Source of the DNA: Candidatus Aenigmatarchaeota archaeon
Lineage (GTDB): Archaea; Aenigmatarchaeota; Aenigmatarchaeia; CG10238-14
Direction of reading: 5' to 3'
Assembly: GCA_038999265.1 (NCBI GenBank)
Contig: JAWAAR010000004.1
Coordinates: 1 to 36,424 of the forward strand
Length of the DNA: 36,424 nucleotides
The notes beneath the pieces were generated by a model, which was not told the DNA's origin, made no database searches, and worked only from the letters and a program-made list of their open reading frames with translations. Within the stretch, counting starts at the first letter, position 1, and every line of letters begins with the position of its first letter. The position numbers and the translations under genes were made by a program. Positions 30,944 to 36,424 of this stretch are shown piece after piece.

Positions 30944-31222
30944 TCATCCACCCACAACTTCCCACTCACTTTCACTCACTTTTTCTGATTTAAAATAAGT
31001 CACAGCCTTAACATAGGTCCCAGACACAGGATTCTTTTGATAACATGTTAAATTGGAATTCAAACTGTAGCATCTCTTAACTATAATGGCACCATCATCC
31101 GAAGGTTTGCTGTTTACATATAATTCTATTTTATAATAATTTATATTAAAAACTCCAGCTGCCAGAATTAAACCTAATACTAAAAGAATATACAGATATA
31201 TTTTTCCATTTTTAGTTGACAT
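30944..31222 (-). CDS. Small membrane-anchored hypothetical protein
   Basis: 92 residues. The N-terminal helix IYLYILLVLGLILAAGVF follows a short basic start, and about 60 residues of beta-rich sequence with two Cys (VKRCYSLNSNLTCYQ) lie outside. The helix preceded by few charged residues could be a class III (pilin-like) signal, which would fit the prepilin peptidase gene upstream at 31529-32656, but no clear cleavage-site motif is visible. The function is unknown. It overlaps nothing and its stop precedes the GTG of the next gene. Confidence 0.6.
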   Translation of the reverse strand: MSTKNGKIYLYILLVLGLILAAGVFNINYYKIELYVNSKPSDDGAIIVKRCYSLNSNLTCYQKNPVSGTYVKAVTYFKSEKVSESEWEVVGG

Positions 31223-31528
31223 TCCTTTTAATAATTAGTTTTATTTCATATATTAATTTTTCTGATGTGTCGATGTGAGGTCCCGTTGTATAACTCCCAG
31301 AATAAAAATAGAACTTCCCCAAAATCAAAGAAACAAAAAACTTTCTACTAGAAAAAGAGTTCAGCTCAGCAGACAAAAATTAATAACAGTTACCCAAAAA
31401 CACCGGTGATGTGAATAATGTGTAAAATAATTTAAAATATAACGCAAATCCCACTTTTATTTACTCAGGGAAAAAATTTTTTATAATAAGATTTACTTCA
31501 AAAGAAATCATCCCAAAAAATGACAATA
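31223..31528. other. Intergenic region, AT-rich
   Basis: I see no gene. It holds the likely promoter for the two anchored proteins downstream on the minus strand, and the motif TTTGGGATGATTTCTTT (minus strand, 31501-31517) just after the peptidase stop, similar to one at 17368-17385. Confidence 0.35.
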
Positions 31529-32656
31529 TCATCTTAATTTCCCGTAAATCTCATAAAAGATAACCTTAAGGTACATCCAAATGTGGTTCTTAAAACTTAT
31601 CAGATAAAAAACAATGCTTCCATCAAGTATGTAAACAAGAAAAACACCAAGAAAGATAAATGGTGCAAAGGGGATTGGTTTTGACACCATGACATCATTG
31701 AAATCCAATTTCTTTTCCTTTTTCAAACTAATTAACCTTTTCACATCATTATCCATCAATCTTCCACTAAAAGCGGATTTCCCAATTTTTTTAGAATACC
31801 CCAAAATATCAAAATAAGTTATAAATAAGACCTTCTCCTTTTTATATTTTTCTCCTTTTTTCAATATTATTTCATTCAATACCATACCTTCCTTTAGGTC
31901 ATCTATTTTAACTTTTCTCGAAAGTAAAAATTCGTTCAAATAAGACAGGGATATTCTCAACATTTGAAAAATCAAAAAAAACAATATTATATTACCTATA
32001 AAAACTAAATTGAAAACAAACTTTGGGGTGAAAAGAACGGCAAGTATAAAAGAAGTGATAGAAAAAACCTTTAAAATTTCATTAAAATTACTCCCCAACT
32101 CCAATAGAACAATTATCAAAATCAACTGAAATAGGAGGTTAATCCTTATTTGAAAAAAATTCTGAAGGAATGTGAAAAATGAAGAAAATCCTATTATAAA
32201 AACAAGCATCAGTGATATTGATTTCCATTTAAATGATTCGATCACCTCTCTTTTTAAAAAGTCAAATTTCAATTTAAACAGTCCATAAACAAAAAATAAA
32301 ATTGCAACAGGTACAAATGTATTAACTAGTATGATGTAAGATGGGAAATATTTAATTGCCCCTATCTTGTATATGTTGATCGGTACAAATATACTTAAAG
32401 CAGAGAATAGTTTTGCATCTGCAGCCGACCAAACACCCAAATTCCAAAGAAAATAACCAATTAAAAATGATATTGCTACATTTAACATGACCTCTTTTGT
32501 TGATGTTAATAATGTCTTGTTATAAAATAAATTAATCAGAATTCCAAAAATTATAAGAATTAATATATGCATGTTTTTTATCTTGCCGAATTTAATGTCA
32601 TAATAAGATATTAAAATAGCGAAAGGTATCAGAAGGATTAACGAGAGTTCAAACAT
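31529..32656 (-). CDS. Prepilin/preflagellin peptidase (A24 aspartate protease)
   Basis: A 375-residue polytopic membrane protein of the FlaK/PibD/TadV-like A24 family. The first catalytic Asp is in ISYYDIKFGKIKN at the end of helix 1, and the second is in WSAADAKLFSALSIFVP, corresponding to GxGDxK of the family. At least seven further hydrophobic helices follow. A cytoplasmic segment near residues 250-330 (VKIDDLKEGMVLNEIILKK) is an extra module seen in some archaeal and bacterial prepilin peptidase-like proteins. It cleaves class III signal peptides of pilins or archaellins. It is divergent from the hxs cassette across a 39-nt promoter. Confidence 0.85.
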   Translation of the reverse strand: MFELSLILLIPFAILISYYDIKFGKIKNMHILILIIFGILINLFYNKTLLTSTKEVMLNVAISFLIGYFLWNLGVWSAADAKLFSALSIFVPINIYKIGAIKYFPSYIILVNTFVPVAILFFVYGLFKLKFDFLKREVIESFKWKSISLMLVFIIGFSSFFTFLQNFFQIRINLLFQLILIIVLLELGSNFNEILKVFSITSFILAVLFTPKFVFNLVFIGNIILFFLIFQMLRISLSYLNEFLLSRKVKIDDLKEGMVLNEIILKKGEKYKKEKVLFITYFDILGYSKKIGKSAFSGRLMDNDVKRLISLKKEKKLDFNDVMVSKPIPFAPFIFLGVFLVYILDGSIVFYLISFKNHIWMYLKVIFYEIYGKLR

Positions 32657-32672
32657 AGATAAAAATATTAAA

Positions 32673-32680
32673 TTTATATA
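32673..32680 (+). promoter_or_regulatory. Candidate TATA box for the hxs cassette
   Basis: TTTATATA lies 16-23 nt before the ATG at 32696, inside a 39-nt divergent spacer; a transcript would be leaderless or nearly so. Confidence 0.4.
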
Positions 32681-32695
32681 ATAAAATAGGTTATT

Positions 32696-33145
32696 ATGCC
32701 AAAGTCATCCTTAAAGAAAATAGAGATGGTGGACAATCTTGAAATACATCCTGACAAGGTTATAGTTTCGGTCAATCCAAAATTCTACAGTTTAGATGTT
32801 GTCTATTCTTCCATATATACATTTCTGGATAATTGCTACTGTAAAATAGATGGTGATCCAAATGAAGAAATATTGGTCGAACTAAAACCAAAGGAAAAAG
32901 ATGACCCTGAGATTTTAGGAAGGAAATTCAACAATGAGTTGATAAACTATGCTGCTTTAGAAATAAGGGGATTAAAAACACAGGATATGAGACTTGAAAT
33001 TGTAAAAAGGGCTCTTGCATCTCACAGAACTTTTGAGAATTTGGAAGAAAAGCAGGAAGAGTGTGGAAGAGAGTTGGAAGACTGGGAGCTGGATCCGGAA
33101 GGAATAAACATACCTTGGGAGGAGAAATATGGAAAAGAAGCCTGA
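32696..33145 (+). CDS. hxsD: HxsD-like protein with acidic C-terminal extension
   Basis: 149 residues. Residues about 18-105 match the HxsD pattern known from His-Xaa-Ser peptide-modification systems: VIVSVNPKFYSLDVVYSSIY, FLDNCYCKIDGD, ILVELKPKE, then GRKFNNELINYAALEIR and IVKRALASH. HxsD is a small partner of the radical SAM maturases, probably in substrate recognition (inference). The last 40 residues are an acidic extension (RTFENLEEKQEECG, then NIPWEEKYG) not typical of the family, and could be regulatory or even a modification target. It is the first gene of a plus-strand cassette and overlaps the second hxsD by 17 nt. Confidence 0.7.
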   Translation: MPKSSLKKIEMVDNLEIHPDKVIVSVNPKFYSLDVVYSSIYTFLDNCYCKIDGDPNEEILVELKPKEKDDPEILGRKFNNELINYAALEIRGLKTQDMRLEIVKRALASHRTFENLEEKQEECGRELEDWELDPEGINIPWEEKYGKEA

Positions 33146-33362
33146 AAAGGTCTTGGTTAATTTTGACACAAAATTTTTCAAAAAGGAGCATGTGATCCTG
33201 GCAGCTCAAGCTTACACAGAACCTTGCTGGGTTTTGGTGGATGGGTCAGATGAATCAATCACAGCCATTCTATTACCCAAGGAAGGTGGGATATCACCCG
33301 AAAAACTGAAAGATGAATTTTACAATTATGTGTTAGCTACAGTAAAGAACTTTGATAGTTGA
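33129..33362 (+). CDS. hxsD: Second, short HxsD-like protein
   Basis: 77 residues, homologous in layout to the preceding protein: VLVNFDTKFFKKEHVILAAQ, CWVLVDGSDESITAILLPK and KLKDEFYNYVLATVKNF correspond to the two strands and the (E/K)F-x-N-x-(L/V) helix of HxsD. It lacks the C-terminal A-L segment and the acidic extension. The ATG follows GGAGGAGAAAT. Two diverged HxsD copies before one HxsB suggest a heterodimeric recognition unit (inference). Confidence 0.65.
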   Translation: MEKKPEKVLVNFDTKFFKKEHVILAAQAYTEPCWVLVDGSDESITAILLPKEGGISPEKLKDEFYNYVLATVKNFDS

Positions 33363-33406
33363 TGAAAAATATATCCATATATAAACAATAATTGTTAGGT
33401 GGTGCT

Positions 33407-34840
33407 TTGGCTATAAGTTATTTTGACTATTTTGGAACCGAGGATTTCAAGATAAACAATTTTTCATTCAAGAAATTTGATGATAATCATGTATTAGTGA
33501 CTACCATTCATGGGGGATGGATCGTCCTTGATAAAAGGGAATTTGATCTCTTGAGGTTTGGGAAGTTACAAGAAGATCCAATACTTTTCAAGAAACTTGA
33601 GAAGGAAGGAATAATATTGACTGGAAACAATGAACAAAATGTTGTAAATGCCTTCAAATCAAGACAATCTTTCCTATTTTCCTCTGTAAATCTCCACATA
33701 ATATCACCAACTCTCAGATGCAATCAAAGGTGTGTTTATTGTCATGCAAAATCCAAGCCATTGGATTCACATGGTTTTGACATGGATGAAGAAACAGCCA
33801 AAGCAACTGTCGATTTTATCTTTCAGGCACCAGTAAACTCAATGAGTATAGAATTCCAGGGAGGGGAACCACTGGTCAATTTTCCCATTGTTGAATATAT
33901 AATAGAATATTCAAAGGAGTTGGCCAAGAAAAAGAAAAAGTTTGTTAGGTTTATTATGGTTACAAATCTAACATTGATGGATCATGATATACTGAAGTAT
34001 TTGATTGAAAATAAAGTCTCACTTTGCACATCCTTGGACGGCCCTGAAAAGGTCCACAACAAGAATAGAAAGTATTTTGGGGGGAGTGGTACATACAAGG
34101 ATGTGGTCCATTGGATAGATGTGATAAAAAAGGAATATAAATACCCACTGGAAGCACTTCCGACAACAACCAAATTCTCCCTTAAATATCCGAAAGAGAT
34201 TGTAGATGAATATGTGGAAAGGGGTTTCAGACTCATAAGGATGAGGAGTCTTAATAATGCTGGAATGGCCCATGAACTTTGGAAAAAAATTGGATACACC
34301 CCAGAAGAATATGTGGAATTCTGGAAAAATGCTCTTGAGCATACCATAGAACTTTATAATAAAGGTGTGAATATAAAGGAGAACATGAGTGTTTTAGTTA
34401 CCAGGAAGTTTTTGACAAGGAATTATCCAAATTACACTTGTTGGGGGAACCCTTGTGGGGCTGCACTTTCCCAATGTGCATATGATTATGAGGGAAATAT
34501 ATATGCATGTGATGAGGCTAGATCATTCGATGTCTTCAGGATAGGAAATGTCAAGGAAAGCAATTACAAGGATGTTTTCCTCTCTGATATTGTTGGAAAG
34601 ATTGTAAGTGCTTCTTCTGGTTTGCTGAATGGATGTGAGGGGTGTGTGTGGCATCCATTTTGCGGGTTCTGTATGGTCTGCACTTTTGGGCAGCAGGGGA
34701 ATATAATAGGGAATATGGGAATTGACAATGAATGCAAGATCAGGAAATCCATACTTGAGCACATTCTAAGAAAAATTGTCTTTTCGGAAAAAGATAGGGG
34801 AATTCTAATTAATTGGGCTTTAGGAAGAGAGGGGATTTGA
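33407..34840 (+). CDS. hxsB: Radical SAM/SPASM peptide maturase, HxsB-like
   Basis: About 477 residues. The N-terminal domain (FSFKKFDDNHVLVTTIHGG, WIVLDKREFDLLRFGKL) is the recognition-like region of HxsB. The radical SAM core has the Fe-S motif CNQRCVYC at about residues 105-112, followed by SIEFQGGEPLVNF and CTSLDGPEKVHNKNRK, both HxsB hallmarks. The C-terminal SPASM region has auxiliary-cluster Cys in NPCGAALSQCAYDYEGNIYAC and a Cys set near GCEGCVWHPFCGFCMVC. It would reductively cleave SAM to modify a peptide. The start TTG 33407 follows AGGTGG with 5-nt spacing; TTG 33392 is possible. No HxsC or His-x-Ser repeat peptide is seen nearby. Confidence 0.85.
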   Translation: MAISYFDYFGTEDFKINNFSFKKFDDNHVLVTTIHGGWIVLDKREFDLLRFGKLQEDPILFKKLEKEGIILTGNNEQNVVNAFKSRQSFLFSSVNLHIISPTLRCNQRCVYCHAKSKPLDSHGFDMDEETAKATVDFIFQAPVNSMSIEFQGGEPLVNFPIVEYIIEYSKELAKKKKKFVRFIMVTNLTLMDHDILKYLIENKVSLCTSLDGPEKVHNKNRKYFGGSGTYKDVVHWIDVIKKEYKYPLEALPTTTKFSLKYPKEIVDEYVERGFRLIRMRSLNNAGMAHELWKKIGYTPEEYVEFWKNALEHTIELYNKGVNIKENMSVLVTRKFLTRNYPNYTCWGNPCGAALSQCAYDYEGNIYACDEARSFDVFRIGNVKESNYKDVFLSDIVGKIVSASSGLLNGCEGCVWHPFCGFCMVCTFGQQGNIIGNMGIDNECKIRKSILEHILRKIVFSEKDRGILINWALGREGI

Positions 34841-34905
34841 TCGGAGATTGAAAAGTTGATTATTTTGATACTAACTATCAAAAATTTTAACATTTAAATA
34901 TCAAT

Positions 34906-36278
34906 GTGGAAATAAGTCAAATAACAGAACAAAATCCTTGGTGGGAAGATAAAAACAAAATTAATGCCGATGAAAAGATAAAGTTGGCTCTATCAAAAAA
35001 ATAAATTAGAATACACTTTCAAAGAAGAGAACAAAGTGATAGTTGGTCCTAGGCAAGTTGGAAAGACTACATTTCTGAAACTTTTTATCAAGAATCTGAT
35101 AGATAAGGGGGGTTGATCCAAAAAGGACGCTATATTTTTCATGTGAACCTTTAAGGGACTTCAATGATATTATAGATATTATAAGATTCTCCGATTCAAT
35201 AATAGAAGGAAAAAAATACATCTTTTTTGATGAGATAAATTTTGTTAAAGAATGGCAAAGGGCAATAAAATATATTCTAGATTCTCCACTGGCTAAAGAT
35301 AAAATAATCAATGTCAGTGGCTCATCTTCCATTTCTCTTAAAAAAGAAACATTTCCTGGAAGAGAAATTAAAACAGAGTTCTTCTTACCATTATCTTTTA
35401 AGGAGTTTTGCAAAGTTTTCGGGAGTAATAACTTGAAAAATGAACTTTTGGAAAATTCTCCTCTATCTATTGAAAAAATAAACGAGAGGACAAAAAAGTT
35501 GTTTTTCTATTTCAATGAGATTGAGAGGTTATTCGGGTACTATATAAGATGCGGTGGTTTTCCAAGGAGCATGTATGAATTGATTGAAAATGGAAAAATA
35601 AGAGAAGAAACTTATGAAATCTACTGGAAATGGTTAGTTGCAGATATGGCAAAAATAGAAAGAAGTGAAAGGGTATTGTCCTCTGTTTTGCTAGGAGTCC
35701 TTAAGAATTATGGTAATAGGTTTTCTCTTAATTCTATAGCTAAAGAAACAGAAATTGGATCCCATGTTACTGTAAGAGAGTACCTAGAAATCTTGGAAGA
35801 ATTGTTTGTTGTGAGGAATGTTTTTCCAGTAGATGTCAAAAAAGGCACAGAAACTTTCAGAAGGATGAGAAAGGTGTATTTTATCGATCCTTTCCTTTTT
35901 CATATTTTCAAAAAAAGATTAATACAAAAAGAAGTAAAAGAGGGGGAAATTCCCAAAATAATTGAAGGTATTGTTGCTGAGGACTTGGTCAGGAGATTTG
36001 GAAAAGTTTTCTATTATTCTCAAAAAAAGGAGATTGATTTCTACATAAATAATTTTGGGATTGAGTTAAAGTGGGAGAAGAAGTTGGCAAAAAAAGACTT
36101 TCCAAAAGTTGAATTTACAAACAAACTGTTGTTGAGCAGGGGTGATTTTGAGTTTTTTGAAAATGAGAATATACTTGTTGTCCCGGTTAGTGTATTCTTG
36201 CTGGTGACTGTGGGACAAAATTATTTTGTCAATGATTCTTCATCTGATCCTGTCAATTCAACTGTCCTTACATGGTAA
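34906..36278 (+). pseudogene. AAA+ ATPase with DUF4143 domain, two frameshifts
   Basis: From GTG 34906 the frame reads ISQITEQNPWWEDKNKINAD, the usual opening of archaeal ATPases of this group. It shifts in the A7 run (34995-35001), continues with Walker A VIVGPRQVGKTTFL, shifts again in the G6 run (35107-35112), then runs unbroken: YIFFDEINFVKEWQ (Walker B), NVSGSSSISLKK (sensor), FFLPLSFKEFCKVFG, and the DUF4143 part with IAKETEIGSHVTVREYLEIL and the C-terminal FGIELKWEKKL. Dropping one G at 35107-35112 and adjusting A7 restores a protein of about 455 residues. It is probably a normal gene with homopolymer errors. The family often accompanies mobile or defence regions; the role is unknown. 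Confidence 0.8.
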
Positions 36279-36424
36279 ATTATTCTATATTCCTTCATAA
36301 ATTCCGCTACTTTTCGGAAATCTTCATTCAGAATTATTATTACCCCAGGACATAATTTCACATGTTTTATCTCATCCAGAAGGCCTTTTCTATGATATTT
36401 GTATTTTCCATTATTAGAATAATC
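36221..36424 (-). CDS. Partial hypothetical protein at window edge (C-terminal 67 residues)
   Basis: An open minus-strand frame enters from beyond the window and reads YKYHRKGLLDEIKHVKLCPG, VIIILNEDFRKVAEFMKEY and RIIYHVRTVELTGSDEE to a TAA at 36221-36223. The strand/helix alternation and normal codon use look like real protein, possibly the C-terminal part of a small alpha/beta domain. It overlaps the convergent ATPase by about 58 nt. The family is not recognised. Confidence 0.5.
   Translation of the reverse strand, partial: DYSNNGKYKYHRKGLLDEIKHVKLCPGVIIILNEDFRKVAEFMKEYRIIYHVRTVELTGSDEESLTK

Overview
The window is low-GC, gene-dense DNA from an archaeon. The evidence is a type II phosphorylating GAPDH next to an archaeal-type PGK, archaeal PheS with an N-terminal helical/winged-helix region, archaeal TrpS, a TFS/RPB9-type zinc ribbon, an A24 preflagellin/prepilin peptidase, and many small secreted proteins with Thr-rich linkers and membrane anchors. 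The compact overlapping genes and this secretome suggest a DPANN-like lineage, but no 16S or marker-protein search was possible, so that is inference. Many starts follow a GGTG plus about 5 nt rule, with frequent TTG/GTG starts and two apparent non-canonical starts (ATT in pgk, CTG in pyrK).

Region 1 (1-8353) is accessory and surface-related. A minus-strand operon encodes a large surface/tail-fibre-like protein with VGIGTTSP-type repeats, interrupted by a 360-residue intein. Where a homing endonuclease normally sits, the intein carries a NYN/LabA-type (PIN-like) nuclease domain. Downstream come an unknown gene, two tandem MntA/HepT (MNT/HEPN) toxin-antitoxin modules that look duplicated and recombined, a second VGIGTTSP protein ending in a peptidase S74 intramolecular chaperone domain, and a small membrane protein. 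A beta-helix surface protein is transcribed divergently.

Region 2 (8354-24996) is mostly housekeeping: tRNA-Arg(TCT), tRNA-His(GTG) and tRNA-Thr(GGT); a frame-disrupted glycan-related gene; a nucleotide-metabolism cluster (NDT-like, double Nudix, Nudix-HAD fusion); an HD hydrolase; a DUF362 ferredoxin protein; gap-pgk; a Cas4-like PD-(D/E)XK nuclease; a truncated TFS-like zinc ribbon; pheS-pheT, in which PheT is fused to a complete AlaX-type tRNA-editing domain; trpS; and pyrD-pyrK. A nested inverted-repeat element lies between tRNA-Arg and tRNA-His.

Region 3 (25044-36424) starts with a three-gene operon of two paralogous unknown proteins and a coiled-coil protein. It continues with a minus-strand operon of secreted or membrane proteins (Cys-rich with poly-Thr linkers, an anchored thioredoxin-like protein, two paralogs ending in LPDF plus a membrane helix), an IS66-like transposase remnant, two anchored proteins and a prepilin peptidase. 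On the plus strand follows a compact HxsD-HxsD-HxsB cassette, a radical SAM/SPASM peptide-maturation system related to the His-Xaa-Ser system, with no recognisable substrate or HxsC. It ends with a frameshifted DUF4143-type ATPase and a partial gene at the edge.

Four loci (8729-9626, 21663-21928, 34906-36278 and the transposase remnant) are broken by one-base shifts, mostly in homopolymers. Assembly homopolymer errors are therefore as likely as real pseudogenes, and frame-dependent claims elsewhere should be checked against reads.
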